Shown in pieces: positions 51,279 through 61,705 of a stretch of 64,000 nt of DNA. This stretch comes from Didemnitutus sp041906465 (GTDB lineage Bacteria; Verrucomicrobiota; Verrucomicrobiia; Opitutales; Opitutaceae), in assembly GCA_041906465.1 (NCBI GenBank), contig JAYRJE010000005.1:186001-250000 (forward strand). Reading direction: 5' to 3'. Position numbers and translations under genes: made by a program. The notes under the pieces were generated by a model that was given only the letters and a program-made list of their open reading frames with translations, did not search any database and had not been told where the DNA came from. Numbering within the stretch: position 1 is the stretch's first letter; every line of letters begins with the position of its first letter.

Positions 51279-52394
51279 ATGCGCTGTTTCCCCTGGCTCG
51301 TTCTCGCCGCCGCAGCGGCTTCCGCCTGCGCGGCGCCGCCGCTGCCGCTCGACGGCTTTTCAGACTGCATTCACCACTGGCAGAATTCCCACCACACCAC
51401 CGACTACCCGCGTCTCGCCGAGGACGACGTGAGCGGCATCGCCGACAACATCCTGCTCTACCAGCGCGCCAACGGCGGCTGGCGCGAGAACGAGGATCCG
51501 CTCCGCATTCTGCCCGAAACGGAGCAGCGCGAGATTCTCGCCGATCGCTCCAAAAACGACACCAGCCTCGACAACCGCAACACCTGGCCGCAAATCGCGT
51601 ATCTCGCCGGCGCCTTCGAGCTGACCGGCGACACGCGCTACCGCGACGCCGCGCTGCGCGGCTTGGATTTTCTGTTTTCCGCCCAACACCCGAGCGGCGG
51701 CTTTCCCCATTCGTTTCCGAGCACCGAAGGCTACCGCCCGCACCTGACGTTCGCGGACGACGTGTTGCCGGACGTGCTCCGCTTCCTCGATCAAGTCGCC
51801 GCGGGCCAGCCGCCTTACACCTTCGTTGACGCATCCCGCCGCGAGCGAGCCGCCTCGGCCGTGGCGCGCGGCAACGCCTGCATCCTCCGCCTGCAGGTTC
51901 GCCAGGGCGATCGTCGCACGATCTGGGCCGGCCAATATCACACCGCGACGCTCGCACCGTTCGGCGCGCGCAGCTTCGAGCTACCCGGGTTGGTCTGCCG
52001 CGAGAGCGTCGCCGTCGTGCGTTATCTGATGAGCATTGAGCGGCCCTCCCCCGCGGTGATCGACGCCGTCGAGTCCGCCGTCGTGTGGTTCCGCGAGGCC
52101 GCGATCTCCGGCCTGCGTTATGAAACGTTTCCGGCCGTGCCGGTGAAATACCAGTGGCACACGAGCACCACCGATCGGCGCACCGTGCCCGATCCGGCCG
52201 CACCGCCGCTCTGGGCGCGCTTCTACGATCTGGAAACCAGTCGACCGTTCCTCGCCAACCGCTCCGGCCAGCGCGTCGCCACCCTCGCCGAGGTCGAACG
52301 CGAGCGGCGCACCGGCTACGATTGGTATGGCACGTGGCCGGTCGCCCTCATTGAACGCGACTACCCGGCGTGGCGCGTGCGGCTCGGGCGTTGA
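51279..52394 (+). CDS. pectate lyase, polysaccharide lyase family 10
   Basis: A 371-residue secreted enzyme. A signal peptide (LVLAAAAASACA) is followed by PL10 strings: GGWRENEDP, SLDNRNTWPQIAYLAGAFEL, GLDFLFSAQHPSGGFPHSFP, LTFADDVLPDVLRFLD and, near the end, RFYDLETSRPFLANRSGQ. It should cut polygalacturonate by beta-elimination outside the cytoplasm. It stands alone, with the papain-like gene converging from the other side. Confidence 0.88.
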   Translation: MRCFPWLVLAAAAASACAAPPLPLDGFSDCIHHWQNSHHTTDYPRLAEDDVSGIADNILLYQRANGGWRENEDPLRILPETEQREILADRSKNDTSLDNRNTWPQIAYLAGAFELTGDTRYRDAALRGLDFLFSAQHPSGGFPHSFPSTEGYRPHLTFADDVLPDVLRFLDQVAAGQPPYTFVDASRRERAASAVARGNACILRLQVRQGDRRTIWAGQYHTATLAPFGARSFELPGLVCRESVAVVRYLMSIERPSPAVIDAVESAVVWFREAAISGLRYETFPAVPVKYQWHTSTTDRRTVPDPAAPPLWARFYDLETSRPFLANRSGQRVATLAEVERERRTGYDWYGTWPVALIERDYPAWRVRLGR

Positions 52395-52419
52395 CGAGTC
52401 GGCGGCGTTCGCCGCCGTC

Positions 52420-53382
52420 TCAGCCCACGCCGCCGGGCAAACCGTAGAAACTGTCCTGATCGACCCACTCCATCGAGATCATCGACCAGAATTCCACGGC
52501 CTCGTCCGTCAGCACGTATTCGTAGGGAATCCAGCCGTATCCGGCCTCGCCGAACAACTCGCCCGCGTGATTGCGGTAAAGCAGCGCGCCCGTCGACTTG
52601 TGATTGTTGAGCCGGTTGACGATCACGCGAGTGTCGTCGTAGCCGACCGCGACGACCGCGTGTCCGAATGCCGGACGTCCCGCAATCTCCGCGGGCGTCG
52701 GCATCGGCGTGTCGCCGGGCGCATCGCCGAGCGAGCACGAGTTGTAGCCGAAGAAACCGAACATCGCGGGCACGCCGGCCGCCAGGTAGCGCTTCACGCT
52801 CGCCAGCACCTCCGCCTTGGAGCTCTTCAGTCCGAGCGGGTCGTGGCAGAAATACTTCGTTGTCTCGAATTGCTGCGCGAGCGCGTGCACGTGCGCCGGC
52901 GGCTCGCGATCGAAGTCGGGCGACGCATCCGTGTAGGGCCAGAACCTCTCCGGTGGCAGGCCGAACGTGACGAGCGCGCCCATCGCGTGCCGCAGCCACG
53001 CGCCGCTGTCGCCCTCATTGCCCGCGAGGATGCGCGCCATCTTGTAGACGAAGAGACGCGAGCCATCGATGTGCTTGCCGAAGGAGCGGCGCTGAAAATA
53101 TTCCGCGATCGCCACCGCACTGTGGGCGGTGCATGAGCGCAGTTCGAGCTGATGTTCGATCGGGCTGCACCACGGGCGCAGGTCGACCTCGGGCGGGAGT
53201 TTGCTGGCGAGCGTGCCGCGGCGCTTCTTCTTCAACCGGGCATTCAGGTGCCGATTGATCGGCGCGATCTGCTCGTGCGCGGGAAAGAAATCGCGCGCAT
53301 CGGGCACGGCGGGGAGCCAGCCCGTGCCGACGCGGCCGACGCGGGGAAGTTTGATGATCGTGGATTTGATGGTGCGGGGCAT
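52420..53382 (-). CDS. papain-like (C1) cysteine protease
   Basis: A 320-residue protein. LPPEVDLRPWCSPIEHQLEL followed by RSCTAHSAVAIAEYFQ contains the nucleophile Cys in a papain-type setting. GHAVVAVGYDD carries the catalytic His, and RNHAGELFGEAGYGWIPYEY the Asn and aromatic end. A basic 70-residue head precedes the domain. There is no signal peptide, so it may act inside the cell or by another route. ATG 53382 is chosen because the longer frame has no protein-like content. The next gene upstream encodes a propeller-like protein. Confidence 0.82.
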   Translation of the reverse strand: MPRTIKSTIIKLPRVGRVGTGWLPAVPDARDFFPAHEQIAPINRHLNARLKKKRRGTLASKLPPEVDLRPWCSPIEHQLELRSCTAHSAVAIAEYFQRRSFGKHIDGSRLFVYKMARILAGNEGDSGAWLRHAMGALVTFGLPPERFWPYTDASPDFDREPPAHVHALAQQFETTKYFCHDPLGLKSSKAEVLASVKRYLAAGVPAMFGFFGYNSCSLGDAPGDTPMPTPAEIAGRPAFGHAVVAVGYDDTRVIVNRLNNHKSTGALLYRNHAGELFGEAGYGWIPYEYVLTDEAVEFWSMISMEWVDQDSFYGLPGGVG

Positions 53383-53440
53383 TGGGGCGCGCCGAGCACA
53401 TCGGGCCGCGCCACCGAGGCAAACCGAACCGTGCGGGAAC

Positions 53441-54097
53441 TTATCCCGGCAATCCGAAGCGGACGATCTGGTTCGCCTCGCGGTGATTGGTCCAAAAATC
53501 CGTCCCGTCGAACGAAAGGCCGCGCACCGAAAACCCGATGCGGGCAACGTCCTCGCATTTCCACGTCTTCGCGTCGCAGCGCTCGAGGAAATATTCGTTC
53601 GACTCCTCGTCCGTCGTCGTCGCGAGCCAGAACGCGCCGCGCGCAAAACAGTGACCGACGATCTGATGCGGCGTCCGGATCACGCGGCCGGCGGCGCCGT
53701 TCGCGCCGATCGAAATCAGCTTCTGCGGATACCACTGGCTGAGCACCAGCGACACACCGTCGTGCGAGAGATGCGAGCCGAGGCCATCCGGACAGGGCAG
53801 GCTGAACTCCGGATCAAAGCCTTTGCCCGGCCACACGCGGCGGATGCGCCGCTCGTCCACGTCCACGGCATCGACGCCGCACACGACGTAGAGCGCGTCA
53901 CCGTGCTTCGTCGTGCCCCAGATCGTGTCGTCGCCAGGCACAACGCACTCCCAGGTCACTTGCATCGTCGCGCGCTCGACCGCGTAGAATTTTTTCGTGT
54001 GGCGCGAGCTCAGCCACAACGTCGATCCGTCGACGTAAAGCGCTTGCGGTTTCGGAAAGGGCGAATCGAGGCGTTGGAGTTCGACGATGTTCTTCAT
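53441..54097 (-). CDS. unknown beta-propeller-like protein
   Basis: A 218-residue protein with short repeats of the form VDGSTLWLSSRHTKKFYAVE, GDALYVVCGVDAVDVDE, ARGAFWLATTTDEESN and FDGTDFWTNHREANQIVRF. This spacing of about 45 residues is typical of propeller blades, here only four or five. There is no signal peptide and no catalytic motif. It lies 58 bp before the papain-like protease gene on the same strand, so the two may work together. Confidence 0.65.
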   Translation of the reverse strand: MKNIVELQRLDSPFPKPQALYVDGSTLWLSSRHTKKFYAVERATMQVTWECVVPGDDTIWGTTKHGDALYVVCGVDAVDVDERRIRRVWPGKGFDPEFSLPCPDGLGSHLSHDGVSLVLSQWYPQKLISIGANGAAGRVIRTPHQIVGHCFARGAFWLATTTDEESNEYFLERCDAKTWKCEDVARIGFSVRGLSFDGTDFWTNHREANQIVRFGLPG

Positions 54098-54204
54098 GCC
54101 GCGGTTTTCTTAGCGGAGCGTCACGCGAAGGAAAGCGCCAAGCCGGCGTATGGCAGAACGCGCGGCGCACTGTGCCGTGTTTCTCCGGTGGACCTGGCCG
54201 GTCC

Positions 54205-54232
54205 GTAGCGCAGGCGTCCTCGCCTGCGCTAC
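54205..54232. repeat. perfect 12-bp palindrome
   Basis: GTAGCGCAGGCG-TCCT-CGCCTGCGCTAC. A textbook hairpin with a 4-base loop, in the 188-bp gap between divergent genes. It is a dispersed-repeat type rather than a terminator. Confidence 0.8.
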
Positions 54233-54285
54233 GCCGTGTCTTTTCGCTCGCGCGGCCAAAAGCGCCCGCCAACACTGCGCGCCCG

Positions 54286-55668
54286 ATGCTGAACTACCTC
54301 TGGCTCGCCCTCGTCACGCTGGCCGTGCTCATCGGCGCCGCGACCGGCCGGCTCGCGGAAGTGACCTCCGGCGCGTTCAACATGGCGGAAACCGCCGTGA
54401 TGAAAATCGCGCTGCCGCTCATCGGCGTGATGGCGCTGTGGCTCGGCCTCATGCGCCTCGCCGAACGCAGCGGCCTCGTCCAAGTCCTCGCGCGCGCGCT
54501 GCGTCCGGTGATGAAGTGGCTCTTCCCCGACGTGCCCGCGGATCATCCGGCGCAAGGCTCGATGCTCATGAACATGGCGGCGAACATGCTCGGCCTGTCC
54601 AACGCCGCGACGCCGCTTGGGCTCCGCGCGATGCGCGATCTCGAGACGCTGAACAAGACTCCCGGCACCGCGACGGACGCGATGGTCATGTTCCTCGCGA
54701 TCAACACGAGCAGCATCCAGCTGATCCCCGCCACCGCGATCGCGATCCTCGCCGCGCAAGGATCGAAGGACCCGACCGCGATCGTCGGCACCGCGTTGAT
54801 CGCGACGACTTTTTCCACCATCGCCGGCATTAGCGCGGTGAAATGGCTGCAAGGCTGGCGCGCATTCCGCGCCGACGCGCCCGACACGACGCCGGCGGCG
54901 CCCGCGGCCAACGCGGCCGCGGAGCCGGAGGCGGTTGCACTGCCTGAGCCCACCCCGCTCACCGGCGGCGGGAAAGCCACGCTGGCGCTACTCGGCTTGG
55001 CCTTCGCCGCGCTGTTTCTCTGGATCGTCGCGGCTCCGCAGAGTTACCGCGACCTCACGAGTGCGCTGCACCACGCGATTTTCCCATCGAACGTCGCGCT
55101 GCCCGCCGCCGACAACTCTGGCGGGCAAAACGTTTTCCTCCGCGCGATCGGCACGCTGTCGTTGATGGCTGTGCCGCTGATGCTGCTGTTTTTCCCCCTC
55201 TACGCCGCGCTGCGGCGCGTAAAAATCTACGAGGAATTCATTGAGGGTGCGAAGGACGGCTTCGGCGTGGCGACGCGCGTGGTGCCGTTCCTCGTGGCGA
55301 TCCTCGTCGCCATCGGGATGTTCCGCGGCGCCGGTGGCATCGAAGCCATGAAGAGCCTGCTTGCGCCCGTGCTCGTGCCGCTCGGTTTCCCGCCGGACCT
55401 GCTGCCGCTCGCGCTCGTGCGCCCGCTCAGCGGGAGCGCCTCGCTCGCGATGTTTTCGGAGCTGGTCCAGACGACGGGCGCGGACTCGCTCGTGTCGCGC
55501 ATCGCCGGCACGATTTACGGCAGCACGGAAACGACGTTCTACGTGATCGCAGTTTACTTCGGCTCCGTCGGCATCCGCCGCACGCGACATGCGGTGGCGG
55601 CGGGTTTGTTCGCGGATTTCGTCGGTGTCGCGGCGTCGGTCGCGATTTGCCGGCTGATGTTTGGGTAA
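54286..55668 (+). CDS. fused SpmA-SpmB spore-maturation-type membrane protein
   Basis: A 460-residue membrane protein. The first half (YLWLALVTLAVLIGAATG, MLMNMAANMLGLSNAATPLG, FLAINTSSIQLIPATAIAIL) is SpmA. The second half, after an alanine- and proline-rich linker, is SpmB (EEFIEGAKDGFGVATRVVPF, RPLSGSASLAMFSELVQTTG, IYGSTETTFYVIAVYFGSVG). Both are nucleoside-recognition (Gate) domains. In Bacillus these genes affect spore dehydration, but this organism is not expected to form spores, so the role is probably transport of an unknown small molecule. Confidence 0.92.
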   Translation: MLNYLWLALVTLAVLIGAATGRLAEVTSGAFNMAETAVMKIALPLIGVMALWLGLMRLAERSGLVQVLARALRPVMKWLFPDVPADHPAQGSMLMNMAANMLGLSNAATPLGLRAMRDLETLNKTPGTATDAMVMFLAINTSSIQLIPATAIAILAAQGSKDPTAIVGTALIATTFSTIAGISAVKWLQGWRAFRADAPDTTPAAPAANAAAEPEAVALPEPTPLTGGGKATLALLGLAFAALFLWIVAAPQSYRDLTSALHHAIFPSNVALPAADNSGGQNVFLRAIGTLSLMAVPLMLLFFPLYAALRRVKIYEEFIEGAKDGFGVATRVVPFLVAILVAIGMFRGAGGIEAMKSLLAPVLVPLGFPPDLLPLALVRPLSGSASLAMFSELVQTTGADSLVSRIAGTIYGSTETTFYVIAVYFGSVGIRRTRHAVAAGLFADFVGVAASVAICRLMFG

Positions 55669-55692
55669 TGTGGTCCTGTAGTCGCGATGACA

Positions 55693-55747
55693 GGTAGGGC
55701 GAACCGTCCTCGGTGAGCCGCGGCTCGGCGGGACGCCTTGCCCTACC
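55693..55747. repeat. GGTAGGGCG palindrome (full copy)
   Basis: Starts GGTAGGGCGAACCGTCCTCG and ends GGCGGGACGCCTTGCCCTACC. It is the same family as the palindrome inside the hydroxy-acid oxidase gene, with a shorter centre. It lies between convergent genes and may act as a boundary for both. Confidence 0.8.
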
Positions 55748-55755
55748 CAAGAGAC

Positions 55756-56118
55756 TCACGCCTCCACGATCGCGGAAAATCCGCTGTAGATCATCCGCTT
55801 GCAGTCGAAGGGCATATCCTTCGGATCGCAACCCGCCATAAGATCCGGGTCCGCCATCACGGCGGCGTTCACCTTGTCGCGGTGCGCGCGGGACTTGAAG
55901 GTCACGTAGGCGAACACGATCGTCTCGCCGGGCTTCGGCTTCATGAACTTCGTGAACGGCGGACAGAACTTCGCGGTCATGTCCTCAGCGACCGCTTCGC
56001 AGTAGCTGAGCGCGCCGTGCTTCTTCCATATCTTCGCGGCCTTGGCGGCCATCGCGCGGTATTTATCGAGGTTCTTCTTCGGGACCGGCAGGACGTAGCC
56101 GTCAACGTAGGTGGGCAT
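55756..56118 (-). CDS. DUF1428 family protein
   Basis: A 120-residue protein with the full DUF1428 pattern: YVDGYVLPVPKKNLDKYRAM at the start, AKIWKKHGALSYCEAVAED, KPGETIVFAYVTFKSRAHRD and MPFDCKRMIYSGFSAIVEA at the end. The fold is a dimeric alpha-beta barrel. The function is unknown. It is the last gene of a three-gene minus-strand run with the SRPBCC and DoxX genes. Confidence 0.9.
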   Translation of the reverse strand: MPTYVDGYVLPVPKKNLDKYRAMAAKAAKIWKKHGALSYCEAVAEDMTAKFCPPFTKFMKPKPGETIVFAYVTFKSRAHRDKVNAAVMADPDLMAGCDPKDMPFDCKRMIYSGFSAIVEA

Positions 56119-56138
56119 GGATCGTGGTGGGTTGGAGG

Positions 56139-56684
56139 TTAAAGAGACTGGGGGGCGGGCGTCTCGCTCGTGCGCTTCAGCGTGGCGAGGCCTTTCTCAA
56201 ATTCCCCGCCGACCATCTTGTCCTGGTTCATGAACAGGCAGAAAATCTTTCCGATGAAGTCGTTCTCACCGGTCATGGTCCAGGTGACGACGGTCTGCTG
56301 GCCGCTCGGCTGCAGCGTGTAAAGCGATTCGCAGACGGCTTCGAAAGGCTTGAGGAACTCGAGCTTCACGCGGACGAGTTCGTTGGGGCGGCTCTCGACG
56401 ATGGTCTGCTTGCCCGCACCGACCTCGCTGTTGCCGGACCACGATTGGGCGGCACCCACGCCGGCGGTCGGGCCGGAGAACTCATAAGTCGCTTTCGGGT
56501 CCTTTTCCTTCCACGGGGACCACTCGTGAGTCTGGTGCAGGTCATTGAGTTTCGGGAACAGAGCCGCCGGAGTAGCGGCCACTGTGATCGAACGTTCGAT
56601 GCGGAACGTGGACGGCTGGAATGCCGCGAGCACGCAAATGCCGACGACGAGCACGGCGAGGACGAGGAGGATTTTCTTGATCAT
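56139..56684 (-). CDS. SRPBCC family protein with membrane anchor
   Basis: A 181-residue protein. One N-terminal membrane segment (ILLVLAVLVVGICVLAAF) is followed by an SRPBCC/START-like domain (FRIERSITVAATPAALFPKL, WSPWKEKDPKATYEFSGPTA, VESRPNELVRVKLEFLKPF). This fold binds small hydrophobic ligands. The domain start matches the polyketide-cyclase type. It is probably co-transcribed with DoxX (24 bp) and DUF1428 (20 bp). Confidence 0.85.
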   Translation of the reverse strand: MIKKILLVLAVLVVGICVLAAFQPSTFRIERSITVAATPAALFPKLNDLHQTHEWSPWKEKDPKATYEFSGPTAGVGAAQSWSGNSEVGAGKQTIVESRPNELVRVKLEFLKPFEAVCESLYTLQPSGQQTVVTWTMTGENDFIGKIFCLFMNQDKMVGGEFEKGLATLKRTSETPAPQSL

Positions 56685-56708
56685 GGCAGTGGAAAGAGAG
56701 GCGGAGGT

Positions 56709-57131
56709 TCAAACGAACCGAGCGCGGAGCAGCGGAGCGAAAGCGCGGCGATGCACCCACGCCAGAGTGAGTTCGAGCGCGAGCACGACGAGGGCGATCG
56801 GCAGGCCGGACGGCGCGAGGAGCAGGTGAACCAGCACGATGTTCAGCACGATCGGCGCGAGGATCACGAGCGCCAGTGGCACGAAGCGGTTCAGCAACAG
56901 CAGCGCGCCCATGGCCGTCTCGGTGCCTTTAATCAGCTCGAACAAATAGCCGGAGCTGCGCAACCCGGCGTCGAACGCCACCAGCTTCGGCGGGAGCGTG
57001 TCGGGCGGCGGCGGCGGAAACCAGTTCAACAGGGCGCCGAGGCCGAAGATGAAGAACACCAAACCCAGCAAAATGCGCGCGGCATGCGCAGCGATGCGGG
57101 CGAAACGGAACGAGGATTCGGGCGTGGTCAT
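56709..57131 (-). CDS. DoxX-like membrane protein
   Basis: A 140-residue membrane protein with four segments (ILLGLVFFIFGLGALLNWF, LFELIKGTETAMGALLLL, LALVILAPIVLNIVLVHLLL, PIALVVLALELTLAWVHRRA). The size and spacing are of the DoxX/DoxD family. ATG 57131 gives a normal head; the frame upstream is not protein-like. It heads the minus-strand run and diverges from the DGPF gene across 242 bp (57132-57373) that show no gene. Confidence 0.8.
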   Translation of the reverse strand: MTTPESSFRFARIAAHAARILLGLVFFIFGLGALLNWFPPPPPDTLPPKLVAFDAGLRSSGYLFELIKGTETAMGALLLLNRFVPLALVILAPIVLNIVLVHLLLAPSGLPIALVVLALELTLAWVHRRAFAPLLRARFV

Positions 57132-57373
57132 GGGGAGGATTTTCGGCGCGCCGAGGTGGCGCGTTCGACCTCTCAACGAACGGGCCACGGCGTTCCGGAC
57201 AGGGTAACGTGGATTGGACGGAACGCCCCGCAGGCTGGGACGATTCGTGACGCCGCGCACGGCTAAAAATGCGCCCGCACGCCGGAGATTCTCCCAGAAG
57301 AGGGAGTCAGCGGCACTCTGTCCTTTCGCCGCCTCCTCGTTCGTCGTAGTCATGAAACCGCTTCCTCCACGCC

Positions 57374-57787
57374 ATGAGCACCCCTGCCCTACCGCCCACC
57401 TACCTGCTTCTGTTCCGCAACTCCGGACCGGAAGTCTACGCCCACCTTTCTCCCGAGCAGCGCCAGCAACTCATCACGCGCTGGAACGACTGGTTCGAAA
57501 ACCTTCTCCGCGCCGGCCAGGCCAGCGAAGGGCAGCCGCTCGAGCTGGATATCCGCGTCGTCTCCGGCCCCGGCGGCGCCCGCGTCGTCGACGGCCCGTT
57601 CGCCGAGTCAAAGGAAGCCGTCGCCGGCTACGTGAAACTCCACGTCGGCTCGCTCGCCGAGGCGACCGCCATCGCGCAACTGCACCCCGGGCTCGAACAC
57701 GGCATGAAAATCGAGATCCGCGAGCTCACGCCTCATTGCCACCTGGGCGTGAACACCAACGCCGCCCCACAAGTCGCCCAAGCCTGA
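57374..57787 (+). CDS. YCII/DGPF-domain protein, partner of an ECF42-like sigma factor
   Basis: A 137-residue YCII-related protein. LLLFRNSGPEVYAHLSPEQR, the name-giving DGPFAESKE and VAGYVKLHVGSLAEATAIAQ are present. DGPF proteins regularly accompany ECF42 sigma factors; here the sigma gene begins 3 bp downstream. How the pair communicates is not known. Confidence 0.92.
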   Translation: MSTPALPPTYLLLFRNSGPEVYAHLSPEQRQQLITRWNDWFENLLRAGQASEGQPLELDIRVVSGPGGARVVDGPFAESKEAVAGYVKLHVGSLAEATAIAQLHPGLEHGMKIEIRELTPHCHLGVNTNAAPQVAQA

Positions 57788-57790
57788 GCC

Positions 57791-59119
57791 ATGGTCGATC
57801 CGCGCGCCATCGCCTACGCCCCGGTCCCGCCGCCTCCGCCGGCCGCGCAACCGGCGCAGTTGGTCGAGCATTTCTTCCGCCATGAAACCGGCCGCCTTCA
57901 CGGCGCGCTGATTCGCCTGCTCGGCGTGCATCACATGTCACTCGCCGAGGACATCGCGCAGGAAGCCCTGATGAAGGCCCTGCACTCGTGGTCGATGGGC
58001 GGCGTCCCCGCCAATCCATCCGCCTGGATCACCCGCGTGGCCATGAACCTCGCGAAGGACGCCCTGCGCCACAAACGCATGTCGGGCGCAAAGACGGACG
58101 CGATCGTGACCTTCCTCGAGCAAACGCGCTCCGCCTCGGCCGACACCGACGTCGCGAGCGACGTGCCCGAGATCCGCGACGACACGTTGCGCCTGCTCTT
58201 CGTGTGCTGCCACCCGTCCGTCGCCGCCGATGCCCAGGTCGTGCTCGCGTTGAAGGTGCTCTGCGGCTTCAGCACCGGCGAGATCGCCCGCGCCTTCCTC
58301 AGCAGCGAGGCCGCCATCGAAAAACAGCTCACGCGCACCAAGCAGCGCATCACGGACGCGGGCATCGGCTTCGATATCCCCGTCGGCGCCGAGCTCGCCG
58401 CGCGCCTCGACGGCGTGCTCGCGACGCTCTACCTGCTCTTCAACGAAGGCTACAAAGCCTCCGCCGGCGACCGGCTCCTGCGCGAGGATCTCTGCGAGGA
58501 AGCGATCCGGCTGATGACGCTGCTCGTCGCCCACCCCGCGGGCGACACGCCGCGCAGCCACGCGTTGCTCGCACTGATGCTGCTGACGGCCGCCCGGTTC
58601 CCATCGCGCCTCGACGAACACGGCGACCTGCTCCGCCTCGATGACCAGGATCGCTCCAAGTGGGACCAACAACTCATCGGGCGCGGACTCTTTGAACTCG
58701 TCGCCGCCGCGCAGGGCACCGACATCAGCGAATACCACCTCCAGGCCGGCATTGCCGCCATCCACTGCACCGCACCCGACTACGCCTCAACCGACTGGGC
58801 GCGCATCCTCGGCCACTACGACGAGCTGCTGCGCATCAAACCCTCGCCCATCGTGGCGCTCAACCGCGCCGTCGCCGTCGCACATCTCAAAGGTCCGCAA
58901 GCCGGTCTCGAGGCGATCGCCGAAACTCCGCAGCGCGACCGGCTCGAAAACCTCTATTTGCTTCACGCCGTCGAAGGCGAACTGCACTGGCGCTTGAAAG
59001 ATCACCGTGCCGCCGCCGCGAGCTTCCGCCGCGCGCTGCAACTCGCTCACGTCGGTCCCGAGCAACAATACCTCGCCCGCATGGTCGAACGCGCCAGCGA
59101 GGCGCCGGGCGTGAACTGA
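57791..59119 (+). CDS. ECF sigma factor, ECF42-like, with long C-terminal domain
   Basis: A 442-residue sigma factor. Region 2 is LAEDIAQEALMKALHSWSMG, GGVPANPSAWITRVAMNLAK, and region 4 is FSTGEIARAFLSSEAAIEKQ, LTRTKQRI. The remaining 250 residues form a TPR-like extension (LYLLFNEGYKASAGDRLLRE, YDELLRIKPSPIVALNRAVA) that marks ECF42 and replaces an anti-sigma factor as control element. It overlaps none of its neighbours and is in one operon with the DGPF gene. Targets may include the divergent DoxX-SRPBCC-DUF1428 run (inference). Confidence 0.93.
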   Translation: MVDPRAIAYAPVPPPPPAAQPAQLVEHFFRHETGRLHGALIRLLGVHHMSLAEDIAQEALMKALHSWSMGGVPANPSAWITRVAMNLAKDALRHKRMSGAKTDAIVTFLEQTRSASADTDVASDVPEIRDDTLRLLFVCCHPSVAADAQVVLALKVLCGFSTGEIARAFLSSEAAIEKQLTRTKQRITDAGIGFDIPVGAELAARLDGVLATLYLLFNEGYKASAGDRLLREDLCEEAIRLMTLLVAHPAGDTPRSHALLALMLLTAARFPSRLDEHGDLLRLDDQDRSKWDQQLIGRGLFELVAAAQGTDISEYHLQAGIAAIHCTAPDYASTDWARILGHYDELLRIKPSPIVALNRAVAVAHLKGPQAGLEAIAETPQRDRLENLYLLHAVEGELHWRLKDHRAAAASFRRALQLAHVGPEQQYLARMVERASEAPGVN

Positions 59120-59195
59120 GACCTCCTCGAAAAAACCAACGCCGCGCGTGTCGGTGGGAGCCTGCGTGCACAAAACGAGTTCGGTCTCCAAAGTA

Positions 59196-59245
59196 GCGGG
59201 AGCATCTTGCTCCCGCATCGCTCGCCGGGAGCTGGAAGCTCCCGC
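59196..59245. repeat. two adjacent hairpins
   Basis: GCGGGAGCATCTTGCTCCCGC and, 9 bases on, CGGGAGCTGGAAGCTCCCG. Each is a short perfect palindrome with small loop, in the gap between convergent genes. Together they look like a dispersed paired-hairpin repeat that can also stop transcription. Confidence 0.75.
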
Positions 59246-59296
59246 CCCTTTGCGAAATGCGAGTCGGCCCGGTTGGTCGCTCAACAACTACGGCCG

Positions 59297-61525
<2,229 letters not shown>

Positions 61526-61683
61526 AGCGCGGTCGAGGAAAGCAGTGTCATACGCCAGCGCAATCCCAAGCTGTGCGCGTGGGTTGGCGAAAGAAGAGCG
61601 CGCGCCCCGCCCTGTGGTGCTTTGCATTCGTCGAGCAGCCACGTTGTCGCTTCGCTCCAACGCGGCTACTTTCCTGAACCGGT

Positions 61684-61700
61684 GCCGGCTGGAAGCCGGC
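61684..61700. repeat. short palindrome between E1 and GGT genes
   Basis: GCCGGCT-GGA-AGCCGGC, exact 7-bp arms. Together with the neighbouring TTGTCGCTTCGCTCCAACG stretch it resembles a dispersed paired repeat and may explain the odd 5' extension of the E1 reading frame. Confidence 0.55.
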
Positions 61701-61705
61701 GCTAC

